Source: Carya illinoinensis (lineage: Eukaryota; Streptophyta; Magnoliopsida; Fagales; Juglandaceae). From it: DNA of 64,000 nucleotides. Below, one piece after another: positions 25,692 to 35,062 of the stretch; the first letter of the stretch is position 1; the number at the start of each line of letters is the position of its first letter. Below the pieces are notes generated by a model. The model made no database searches, had not been told where the DNA came from, and saw only the letters and a program-made list of their open reading frames with translations. Where the stretch lies: positions 38,163,467 to 38,227,466 of the forward strand of contig NC_056758.1 in the NCBI RefSeq assembly GCF_018687715.1, given 5' to 3'. The translations under genes and the position numbers were made by a program.

Positions 25692-28519
25692 ATGCCTGGT
25701 TATTATGGAGCAGTGCCTACATGGTCACCTACTTTTTTGCCATATCCAGATGGCAACCAATATCCATTTCAATATGGGATGAGACCTCCCTTACCTGTCA
25801 TCAATACCTGTTCCGCTACAAGCACAACAGTTGATAAAGATAAAGAGGATGGAGTAAATTGTGTAGAAACTGAATCTCCATGTACCTCCTCTAGAATTGT
25901 TGAAACGAGTAAAGAGGTTAGACCAGCTTCTATGGAAATTGATGACAAAAGTGCTGGGACACCTCAGATAATGCAAATAGATAGTGATGATTTAATTGAG
26001 GAGCCAAAGTCGGGTATGCAGTTTAATTCTTTTGAAGAATTAATTGAGTATTATAAAGAATATGCTAAGAAATGTGGATTTGGAGTGATGACACAAAGGA
26101 GTGAGAGGGGAGAGGATGGCAGTGTCAGATATGTCACCCTTGGTTGTGCCCGTGGTGGGAAAGCTCGGAATAGGACGTTAAATGTCGCCAAACCCCGTCC
26201 GACAGGAAAGACGGATTGTAAGGCAAAGATAAATGCATTAAAAGTAGAGGGAAAGTTGCAGTTGACAACTGTTCAAAATGGCCATAATCACGGCCTCAGT
26301 CTGCAGAAATCCCGATTCTTTCGATGTAACCGAGAGGTGAGTGAGTCCGTAAAAAGAGTCCTAGATACAAATGACTTGGCTGGCATTCGAATGAACAAGA
26401 GCTTTGGATCTCTTGTTGTTGGCGCCGGTGGATTCGAGAACCTCCCATTTTTAGAGAAAGATTGTCGCAATTATATTGACAAAGCACGGCATCTACGACT
26501 TGGGAAAGGTGGTGCCGGAGCACTTCGAGAGTACTTTTGTAGAATGCAGTACAAGAATGACGGGTTTTTTGCTTTGATGGATTTAGATGATGACGGGAGG
26601 TTGAAAAATGTATTCTGGGCAGACCCACGTAGTAGGGCAGCTTATCAGTATTTTGGTGATGTGGTAACATTTGACACCACATACCTAACGAATAGATATG
26701 GGATGCCCTTTGCACCCTTTGTTGGTGTAAATCACCATGGGCAATCAATTCTTCTGGGGGCATGGTTGATTTCTAGTGAGGATACGGAGACCTTTATATG
26801 GTTATTTGAGACTTGGTTGCAATGTATGAATGGTATAGTTCCGAAAGCTATTATCACAGATCAAGACAGGGCAATGAAAAATTCAATTGCTACTGTCTTT
26901 CCAGAAACACGACATAGATTTTGCCTATGGCATATTCTGAAAAAAGTTCCCGAGAAGCTTGGGTCTCATAGTGCCTACAAAACTGGTCTGAAAAATCAGT
27001 TGATGAAATGTGTATATGACACGCAAAGTATTGAAGAGTTTGAGAGTTGTTGGAAGGGGTTCATTAACACTTTCAACTTGCATGAGAACGCCTGGTTGCA
27101 AAGTTTATATGCTGAGCGTGGCCATTGGGTGCCGATTTTTCTAAGAGAATTTTTTTGGACTGGAATGAGTACAACCCAGTGAAGCGAGAGCATGAATGCA
27201 TTTTTTGATGGTTATGTTCATGCGAAGTCCAACTTGAAGGAGTTTGTTGACCAGTTTGACAATGCATTGAAAAAGAAATTTGAGAATGAAAATAACTTAG
27301 ACTTCCACTCATTTAATGTCAGTATTCCCTGCATATCTAGATCTCCAATTGAAAAAGAATTCCAAGAGCTGTACACCAATGCGAAGTTTAGGGAAGTTCA
27401 ACAGCAAGTCATGGGTGTGCTCGATATGGATCCATCAATACTTAAAAGGGATGGTGGAATTAAAACTTATCTGGTTGATGATGAGGTTCATGTTGAAGAG
27501 TTCAGTAAGTGCGTTACATATTCTGTGGAATTTAATGAGGAAGATTGTGATGCAAAGTGTTCATGCAGGTTATTTCAGATGAGGAGGATACTGTGTAGGC
27601 ATATTCTGGCTATATTCAAATGTAATCAGATAAAATCATTGCCGGCTAATTACATTTTAGATCGATGGAGAAAAGATATCAAACGGAGATACACTTTAAT
27701 CCGCAATAGCTATGACGTAGGGGATCACATTCCAGATGCTAATAGATATTCCCGTCTGTTGAATATCTGTTATCAGATGATAACTTATGTAGCGGGTTCC
27801 AATGAGCACACTGAGGATGCAGAGAGAAAGTTATATGGGATGATTGACTTATATCGTCATAATCAACAAGCACCATCTATGACGCGAACAGGTTCCAATG
27901 TGCATTGTCCGCAACTGGAGCCAACTACAATTGATAGTTCAAAGGTGGTGATGAGTCCACTAGTTGTGAGAGGGAAGGGCAGGCCCCCATATTTGAGGAG
28001 AGCTTCCATGATGGAGAAACGGGTGCTGAAGGTTAAAGCGAAGAAACAAAAACCACCTGTAAAGGCACATGTAAAAGGGAAACGTAAACAGGTGCACCAT
28101 TTTAAAAATTCAGCATGCTTAATAATAGTTTTTGTAACTTACTTCGGGTTTATTTTTTTCCATTATAAAATATTAATACATACACATTTTGTAATTTATG
28201 TGATTATTAGGGAGACGGGGGAGATGCACCAATCCGAGAGACATGCAGGAATTTATTTGGCCCATCACATATAGATAACCCCACTGTTGGAAACTTGCAT
28301 GAAGAAGTATATTCCCGTATTTTTGTTTACTGAAAGTTGTATATTCCCATCTTGTTATATGCTGAATTGTTATATACTGATTTGAATTGCTACTTATGGG
28401 GTTATATTTTTGTGATTTATCACCAGACTGTTCTAGACAGCTCAACTGTTGACATTAGTGGAACGCAGCTACGAGAAGCATTCATGGGGACTCAAGAAAG
28501 TGTAATAAAAAATAAATAA
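25692..28519 (+). CDS. FAR1-RELATED SEQUENCE (FRS5-like) protein, interrupted by one in-frame stop
   Basis: Coding exons are join 25692-28091, 28211-28306 and 28427-28519, all in phase 0. FAR1/FRS proteins are transcription factors domesticated from Mutator transposases and act in phytochrome A and other signalling. The domain order is complete. There is an N-terminal FAR1 zinc-finger (about residues 108-205, with TDCKAKI and NHNHG-type NGHNHG). Next comes a MULE transposase core (FDTTYL near 324, ITDQDRAM near 387, then FCLWHILKKVPEKLG), and a SWIM zinc-finger (C-S-C near 621 and CRHI). The single defect is TGA at 27180-27182, within STTQ-stop-SESMNAFFDGYV; homologues have Arg here. The frame continues unbroken afterwards. 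Coding may begin in an earlier exon, because the frame is open back to an acceptor at about 25657. The last exon is the least certain. Confidence 0.8.
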
Positions 28520-29558
28520 TTACTATTTAATTTAGCTTTTATGAACTTAACTTGAAAATTGAGAAACTTATCTTAAGTTCATTACAGATGAAACTTGGGT
28601 TGTATGGATCACAGCCGGGGGAAGAGAATCAGTAGATCGATGAAAATGTTCTGTTGGAGCTGTTGAAGAGTTCGGTTGATTGAGAAGGAACATTTTCAGA
28701 CCATAACATGAAAGTTTCAGATTTTATATATTTTTGGTGGAGAAGTGGGAATAATTGACTTGGTTGTGTTCTTTTGATGGAGTTGTAGATTTTTGGATCC
28801 TATTGCAATTGTATTGGTTGTGATTAATGGGATGGGTTATGTTATTTCAATATGGTTATGTTACATTTTTATGTGTATGAGAAATCATGGGTGATTTGTG
28901 ATGATTTCTTGTGGGTTCTGTGGGTTATATGAAGTCTTGCCTGGAATTTAATTGGATAACTCATTTCCGTTTGTATTAACAGTTGATAGTGAAGCCACCT
29001 GGTTATATGAACTGCACTTTACGGTTGCCTTTTTTTACATCTTAGATTTGAGTTGGGTTGTTGGACTTAGGTTACCTGGACAATAATTCATTACTAGGAA
29101 CTTTACCATGGAAGAACTTAAGCAACTGTTGAATGAGAAAGTTTTGTTACCTGAAATGGCAGAATCCCAATATGGAACACCAATTTATTATGAAGATAAT
29201 GTATAGGTATTAATCCTGATTCAGATAATAGATTTTTCCTCTTGCATTAACAATCAGGTTAGAATATAACATTACAAAATCAGACCAGAATAGCTTTGCA
29301 AAGTACAATTCCTCTTGTATTAAACACCAATCCAGAATTCTAAAAACCTTTTCACAATTCCCACAAGAGTTCAAAAGCTATGGCAATTCCGTATCACATA
29401 GGTTCAAATTGGTGTCATACAATTACACCAATATCCTGTTCAAATTGACCAAAATACAATTTATGCCATTCTACCATCTACTTCTGACTTACTTAACAGT
29501 AAATGCAATTACACATTTTTCTCAATAACCTTAGTACAATCCAACATACAATCCAACA
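28520..29558. other. Convergent 3' regions of FAR1-related and GRF genes
   Basis: The two genes run tail to tail. The left part is AT-rich 3' UTR of the FAR1-related gene, including a possible further exon after TTCATTACAG at 28587. The right part is 3' sequence of the GRF gene on the other strand. No other coding signal is seen. Confidence 0.4.
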
Positions 29559-30134
29559 TCACTTACATACTAGTATGTAACAAATCAAAAAAATGACTAC
29601 AGCCCAAAACAACCTGAATAGTGTGCGGGAGCGCCTGATTTCTGCTTGTTGCTGAAGAAGCATCCACTCTTTTTTCATAATCTCCTCATTTAGGCTAGCC
29701 AGCAAAATCTCCTTCTTCTCGATCTCATCCGCTTTCTTTCGGAGCTGAATCTCCCTTTTCTCAATATCCTCGAGCATCTTGACCAGGTCTGCCTCTTTCC
29801 TTAGCAAATCATTTTTCCTTTTCAGAAGGTCTTGTTCTATGTCTTCACTATCTGCCCACTTGAAAAATTTGCAGTACGGTAGTCCCTAACCATTTTAATG
29901 CAAAAGATTAGATATGCAACAATATTGAGTAGTTCTAAAATGAAAAATAAATAACGTAACCAAAAGCAGTGCTGTAATTACCTCAGTGTTGTACTTTCAA
30001 CATCCTAAAAAAGGCCGGCCAGGATTTCTTCTAGTATTTGAGTATTTCAGTGTGGCTTCCACCTCACAGAAGCACACTGGTGTACTCAAAGTACGATTAT
30101 CAACAGATGCAGAAGACATTGATGATGATGACAT
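29559..30134 (-). pseudogene. GRF-type zinc-finger protein with coiled coil and C-terminal membrane anchor, nonsense-mutated
   Basis: Exons 29982-30134 and 29559-29885 (minus strand) join in phase 0 to 159 codons. Exon 1 has a Ser-rich start, then VCFCEVEATLKYSNTRRNPG and RPFLGC, the first half of a GRF zinc finger. Exon 2 continues GLPYCKFFKWAD, then a charged coiled coil (DLLRKEADLVKMLEDIEKRE onward), and ends in a hydrophobic helix LFRLFWAVVIFLICYILV. The codon after GC, Trp in GRF fingers, is TGA (29997-29999). This truncates the protein at residue 45, before the finger is complete. Everything else is intact, so the lesion is recent or a base-call error. Such GRF genes are multicopy in plant genomes and often lie near transposons. 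It is convergent with the FAR1-related gene. Confidence 0.7.
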
Positions 30135-30240
30135 TCTAACCAAAACCAGATTCACAATACAATAATCTAAACAGCAGAAAAAAATAAAAACATTTTACAA
30201 TAGCTAACATCAACCAATAAGGCAAAGATAAAGTTATATG

Positions 30241-30760
30241 CTTCATTAAATGAATACACAATAATGTACCTCTTCCAAATCAAAAAACAGAATTGATTTA
30301 CTTCAATTCGAACAGCATAGAGTAACAATAGCAACCATCAACCAGTTTCACAAAGCCACCATTATATGCTTCATTAAATGAATACACAATAATGTACCTC
30401 TTCCAAATTAAAAAACAGAATTGATTTACTTCAATTCTAACAGCATGGAGTAACAATAGCAACCATCAACCAGTTTCACAAAGCCACCATTATATGCTTC
30501 GTTAAATGAATACACAATAATGTACCTCTTCCAAATTAAAAAACAGAATTAATTTAAGAGAATTCTAACAGCATGGAGTAACAATAGCAACCATCAACCA
30601 GTTTCACAAAGCCACCATTAGATGCTTCATTAAATGAATACACAATAATGTACATCTTCTACACTAGAAAACAGAACCACTTTTCCTCAATATAAATAGC
30701 ATGGAGTAACAATAGCCACCGTCAACCAACTTGATAAAGCTACCATTAAAGCACCTCGAT
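30241..30760. repeat. 128-bp tandem repeat, about four copies
   Basis: Units starting CTTCATTAAATGAATACACA begin at 30241, 30369, 30497 and 30625, exactly 128 bp apart, with a decayed fifth near 30752. Each carries the phrases AACAATAGCAACCATCAACC and AGTTTCACAAAGCCACCATT. The array lies immediately upstream (minus sense) of the GRF exon 1. Confidence 0.9.
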
Positions 30761-31040
30761 ATTAATACACAATAATGCAAATAAAAAAATAGAACTGATT
30801 TAATTAAATTAAAACTGATTTACTTAAATTAATACACAATAATGTATCAATCCAAACCAACACACAAACTGATTTACGTAAATTAAAACACAATAATGTA
30901 GCAATCCAAACCAAAAAACATACCTGATTTACTTAAGTTAAAATACATTACTTAACTTGAACCACAATAACGTAGCAATCCAAACAAAATAACATAACTG
31001 ATTTACTTAAACTAAATCACAATAATGTAGCAATCCAAAA

Positions 31041-31175
31041 CAAATATTAGAACTGATTTCCTCAAATTCAAACACAATAATGTAACAAATATTAGAACTG
31101 ATTTCCTCAAATTCAAACACAATAATGTAACAAATATTAGAACTGATTTTCTCAAATTCAAACACAATAATGTAG
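31041..31175. repeat. 45-bp tandem repeat, three copies
   Basis: Units begin CAAATATTAGAACTGATTTC at 31041, 31086 and 31131. Because 45 is a multiple of three, the minus strand shows a spurious 15-residue repeat (LCLNLRKSVLIFVTL). Looser relatives of the unit (CACAATAATGTAGCAATCCA) continue back to about 30770. Confidence 0.9.
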
Positions 31176-31379
31176 CAATCCAAACCAGACAGAACTGATT
31201 GGAGTCAGGGTTCTTGCACACTCAATCAAACCTACAAATGCATTAACAAATCATCAGATGCCAAATATTAGAGAACCTATTGTATTACAAATAGTTACTT
31301 TTCAAATACAAGGGTTAGAGAGCTTACCAAACTTTAGGCGAATCAGTCAGTCATCTCGAGAATAAGACCATGTCGGGAT

Positions 31380-31785
31380 ATTTTAGGGTTAGGTTTTAGG
31401 AAAAAGGGGAAATTTTAGGGTTAGGGTTTCCAGTTAAAAAATGGAGAAATTTTAGAGCCTTCGGGAAAATGGAAAATTTTAGGGTTAGGGTTTCGGAAAA
31501 ACATTGGGGAAATGTTAGGGTTAGGGTTTTGGGGTATTAATTGGGCAAATTTTAGGCATTTCGGAAAGGGAAAATTTTAGGGTTAGGGTTTTGGGGATAA
31601 AATTGGGGAAATTTTAGGCATTTCGGAAAGGGAAAATTTTAGGGTTAGGGTTTTGGGGATAAAATTGGAGAAATTTTAGGCATTTCGGGTAAAGGGAAAA
31701 TTAGGGTTAGGGTTTTTGCGTAAAAAAATTGGGGAAACTTGAGGGTTAGGGTTTTCGGGAAAAAATTGGGGAAATTTTAGGGCTT
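31380..31785. repeat. Minisatellite with telomere-like TTAGGGTTAGGGTTT core
   Basis: The core TTAGGGTTAGGGTTT recurs near 31383, 31414, 31478, 31514, 31575, 31637, 31701 and 31742. The last several copies are about 60 bp apart, in units of the form GGAAAATTTTAGGGTTAGGG, then TTTTGGGGATAAAATTGGGG and AAATTTTAGGCATTTCGG. These are short dimers of the plant telomere motif embedded in a longer repeat, not a pure telomeric array. Confidence 0.85.
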
Positions 31786-31786
31786 A

Positions 31787-32165
31787 GATTTTCTCAGATG
31801 AAGAGGACGACAGAAGGAGATGGCCCGTGTTGAACGAAAAGAACAGAAATCCCAACCCAAAATAACCTCAAAAACAGACTTGGATTTTCTTAGATGAAGA
31901 GAATGACGGAAGGAGATGGCCCGTGTCGAACGAAGACAACAGAAATATACACCCACGATAACCTCAAAAACAGACTTGGATTTTATCAGATGAAGAGTAC
32001 GACGAAAGGAGATGGTGAAATCAATCGAAGAGAATAGAAATATACACCCAAAATAACCTCAGAAACAGACATTGGGGAAATTTTTTGATGAAGAGTACCA
32101 CGGTTCGAGATGGTGAAATCAAACCAAGAGAACTATTTCTCTCAAATTCTCTCAGAAATATACAC
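31787..32165. repeat. 96-bp tandem repeat, three to four copies
   Basis: Units starting GATTTT(C/A)TCAGATGAAGAG begin at 31787, 31883 and 31979, 96 bp apart, with a degenerate fourth near 32078. Each contains AATAACCTCAAAAACAGACT. This is the third different tandem array in the same 2-kb stretch. Confidence 0.8.
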
Positions 32166-32495
32166 CACAAATAACCTCAAAAACAGAGAAATATACACTA
32201 AAAATAACCTCAGAAATGGAATGGTCGAATCGAAGCTGGAGAACGAGATGGAATCGAAGCAGTCGCATTCGAAGAGAAGGGGAAAGGGGAAATGGGGGAT
32301 GGTGATTCTGGTGAAAATGAGGGAGGGAAGAAATGAAAGAGCACGAGACGAAACATGAGGGAGGGAACGCTTGGTTAACCCTACCCGACGAAACGCACCG
32401 TTTCAATAAAACTGGTGCCACGTCGGACACGACTCCGCAGCGTCTCCCCAGCCCGACTGTAAAAAGCATTTCTCTTTTATTAATCTTGTCAGTTG

Positions 32496-33071
32496 CTATT
32501 TAATAAGTGCTGAGAAGCAAAAGTCATGGCTGACTCCATGAAAAAGTTGAGAGAGAGACGATTTCTTTGCCGTCGACAACTTTTCTCCATCCTTGAACAG
32601 CTTTTTTGGTTGAATTGATGCAAGAAACCGATTTTCTTTCTTGACAGGCCCTTTAGACCCAACTGTGGTTGCGGCCTGCTTTGGAGCTTGAAACTTCGAT
32701 AAAGTTTTCCGCGATTTTGGGCTAACACTCAGACTCTTACCCCTTTCTTTTGCCACTTTCAACTCGTCAATGTCTTGAAGCTTCCAAAAGCATGATTTCC
32801 GACGACTTTGAATTGGTTGGACCGGCGTGATTTCAGGCTTATCTGGCTGTCGAGGTCTGGCTTCGGCGAATATCTCCGCGGGACACAAACTTAAACCCCT
32901 ACGGTTAATCTTTGGCTTCGCGCTAGAGATTAAAGGTTCTTCAATCTTTCTGTTCAAATCAGAATTATCCACACCTTGTTTCGGCTCCATAAACTTGGCC
33001 GGAACAATCCTTCCCCGCCTTTCGACTGTACTCATGGCATTCCGCTCGGCCTTTTCGAATAGAAGGTGCAT
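32496..33071 (-). CDS. Basic hypothetical protein, probably a truncated exon
   Basis: An open frame of 191 codons with normal plant-like composition, Lys/Arg/Ser-rich. It contains ERRGRIVPAKFMEPKQ near the N-terminus, SRRKSCFWKLQDIDELKVAK in the middle and RFLASIQPKKLFKDGEK later. It looks like real coding sequence, but I do not recognise the family. No signal peptide or membrane segment is seen. The frame stops only about 35 bp from the proposed right end of the insertion (32461), and its last dozen residues (SHDFCFSALIK) differ in character. The exon may therefore have lost its original 3' end. The start could be the first ATG or the internal one 12 codons later (MSTVERRG). A CT-rich leader with a (GA)n tract lies upstream. 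Confidence 0.45.
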   Translation of the reverse strand: MHLLFEKAERNAMSTVERRGRIVPAKFMEPKQGVDNSDLNRKIEEPLISSAKPKINRRGLSLCPAEIFAEARPRQPDKPEITPVQPIQSRRKSCFWKLQDIDELKVAKERGKSLSVSPKSRKTLSKFQAPKQAATTVGSKGPVKKENRFLASIQPKKLFKDGEKLSTAKKSSLSQLFHGVSHDFCFSALIK

Positions 33072-33153
33072 TTATAGTTGAATCTATTTGCCTTCAGATC
33101 CATTTCAGACGGCCAACCGCTTGTGCTTATCCATAGAGATCCCGGTTTTAAGA

Positions 33154-33185
<32 letters not shown>
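33154..33185. repeat. Poly(A) run of about 30
   Basis: An uninterrupted A-tract upstream (minus sense) of the 191-codon ORF. It could be a simple repeat or the tail of a short retro-insertion, but no element body is recognisable beside it. Confidence 0.7.
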
Positions 33186-33187
<2 letters not shown>

Positions 33188-33321
33188 TGAAAAAACCTTT
33201 GATTGAATGCTATGGGATGGTGGAACATTTTAAAACCAACCTGAAATTTTTCTATTGAGAAGAAAATCTAACCAGCAGCGATTGGATAGGACTGAAAAAA
33301 AAATCTAAGAAGACCAAAATA

Positions 33322-33328
<7 letters not shown>

Positions 33329-33376
<48 letters not shown>
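33329..33376. repeat. (GA)n microsatellite
   Basis: About 24 GA units follow a short GTGT stretch. Read on the minus strand this is a CT-rich leader upstream of the 191-codon ORF, a common position for (CT)n in plant 5' UTRs. Confidence 0.95.
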
Positions 33377-33379
<3 letters not shown>

Positions 33380-33676
33380 GGAGGAATAGATCAAAAAGAG
33401 TTTGTCGGTATTGGGTAGTTTTGGCAAAATGAATACGATATAGGGTTGGTGAAGGATAGCGGAGAAAAGTTTGAGAGAAATAAAATAGGAGAAGAAGATG
33501 GCGAGAAAGAATAACTAGAGGCGAGAAAGAGATTAGAAAAAAAACAGAGAGGAGAAAGAAGAAAAAAAATGAGAAGTATTCGTTTCTATTTTTTTTCACT
33601 TTTTTCGTACAGTCGTTTACACGCCGCTTATATATTATGACTGTATCCAACAGTTCTGAAAAGTTAAACCACAAAT

Positions 33677-34614
33677 GCTGGCTTGGCCCTAGAAATTAGC
33701 AAGCCGTATGCTGCCATGCGCAATGTCCCTACAGTGTCAAAAGAACCTAAAGGTGGCAGTGTACTCATCTATAAATTAAGTTTATAAGAATTAGTAGACC
33801 ATTTCAAGTTGAAGAAAAAAATAGGCCACAGAAACTCATAATAGCAGAAAGCGTAGTGACTCAAAGCCGAAATCAGAACCGAATATGTTAAAAGGCCAAC
33901 CAGTCGAAACGAGGACTAAATAAATTGATCAGAGAAAGTTTAAAAAGGAATACTCGAACAAAATAATCGACTAGGTTTCCCCCTGCCATCTCACATACTA
34001 ACACCAGTGAAGCATCAATATTAGTAAACAAAAGGAACACAAAAGGGGAAGAACGATTGTCCTGGAGATCCAAAGCAACATGGTTTGACCAAATCTTCCT
34101 CAGTCACATTTCCAAGAATGAAACTTGCGTATGACTAGGTTTTGACGCTTCAAGATTGCTAACTATTTGATCACAAAAGGTAGGAGACCTCCAAATAACT
34201 TAACCCTGGAAACATTTCAAGTAAGAGGAGCCAACTGTTAAGGATATCATTTAAATAATTAAATTTACTTCATCTTGCCAGTTTAAGAAACATGAGTTTC
34301 TTAACAATTCATTTCCATTAATTGTGCCATATTTGGGACATACTTACCATTGAATTCTATAATTAATTGTTTAGCTTGTCACGTTAATTTCAACGATTAT
34401 TCGGTTTAAATTAAGACTCCTTTTCGTAACCCATAGAAGGCAGAACCTCGGTTGAGTAATATGATCGCCATAGTATCAGTTATATTCCATGTTAGAGAGG
34501 ACAATAGAGCAATACATATAAAATATTTATCATGGATTATGATAAGCAATTTGCTATACAACTTTCTAAGATAGCTGTGTGTGAGAGTGCAGGTTTCTAG
34601 GGGCTTTTTTTTAC
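33677..34614. other. Spacer or intron of the split Mpv17-like gene
   Basis: It lies directly downstream (minus sense) of the surviving N-terminal Mpv17-like exon, so it includes the start of its original intron. I searched for the next family exon (a MAGYG...LGPSLH block in homologues) and found only a weak, unconvincing match near 33990. Nothing else is recognisable. Confidence 0.35.
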
Positions 34615-34951
34615 CTGGGAAGTCAAGTCTGCAGCTGTATAAATAAGAGAAGATGATATACTTTTTGTGATTAAGTGGGCGAGATTCGAGCTTGCTCAAA
34701 TACTATCCCACAAAACCAGCTTTTGAATAAGAAGGAGACGACGACGACGACGTTGACGATGAAAATGACCACGGATGAGATGATGAAGTTCTGGGACCTT
34801 TGATTTTTCTAAATTGACTCGGAAATCGAGCATAGGCTCGCCAGTGTTGATGTTTCGTAAGGGATGGAGCTTCCGCGGTGATTTGACCGACATAGGCAAC
34901 GCAAAGTCTAGTCTCGTACCGGCAGACGTTCCTTATGAAGTTGCTGCCCAT
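34615..34951 (-). pseudogene. Mpv17/PMP22-family gene, N-terminal exon
   Basis: The exon begins MGSNFIRNVCRYETRL at 34951 and continues RAYARFPSQFRKIKGP, a Ser-rich linker and PSYSKAGFVG, as in plant SYM1/Mpv17-like proteins. The next codon, Trp in homologues (GFVGWYLG), is TAG at 34703-34705. Further on the frame shifts; in the shifted frame the exon reads LITKSISSSLIYTAADLTSQ and ends at a perfect CAG|GTAA donor (34614/34613). So the exon carries one nonsense mutation and at least one frameshift. It is collinear with the C-terminal exons at 22794-23728, about 10.9 kb away on the same strand. Confidence 0.75.
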
Positions 34952-35062
34952 TTCTGCACTAGGAAGCGTTGCTAGCCGGAAGTGATCGGGGTTTTCTTCG
35001 GTTATTTGGTTTTTTCGTCCCCTGCAAATTGCAAACTCTGAAGAAATTGTCAAATGGACCAA

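Larger units (their letters stand above)
23836..32461. mobile_element. Candidate MULE-like insertion carrying FAR1-related and GRF genes
   Basis: The Mpv17-like gene is interrupted between 23.73 and 34.6 kb. Within that interval TACAGTCGGG occurs at 23836-23845 and its inverse CCCGACTGTA at 32452-32461. A GCCACGTC-type block lies about 50 bp inside the left end and one (GCCACGTC at about 32417-32424) about 40 bp inside the right end. Between them lie a gene of Mutator-transposase ancestry (FAR1-related), a convergent GRF zinc-finger gene, and dense tandem repeats. These resemble the two ends of one insertion, but the outer bases differ and no target-site duplication was found. The limits are tentative, and independent smaller insertions are equally possible. 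Confidence 0.35.

Noticed and set aside
26296..26763. 155-codon minus-strand ORF
   Set aside because: It is a shadow of the FAR1-related coding exon in another frame.
30241..31175. Regularly spaced repeats resembling a CRISPR-like array
   Set aside because: The repeats are head-to-tail without unique spacers, in a plant nuclear context; they are ordinary tandem repeats.
33252..33674. 140-codon minus-strand ORF rich in Ser-Leu repeats
   Set aside because: The repeats are translation of the (GA)n microsatellite; no conserved segment is present.
33888..34073. Minus-strand segment CEMAGGNLV as the missing middle exon of the Mpv17-like gene
   Set aside because: Only four or five residues resemble the family block, and the following sequence does not continue the match.
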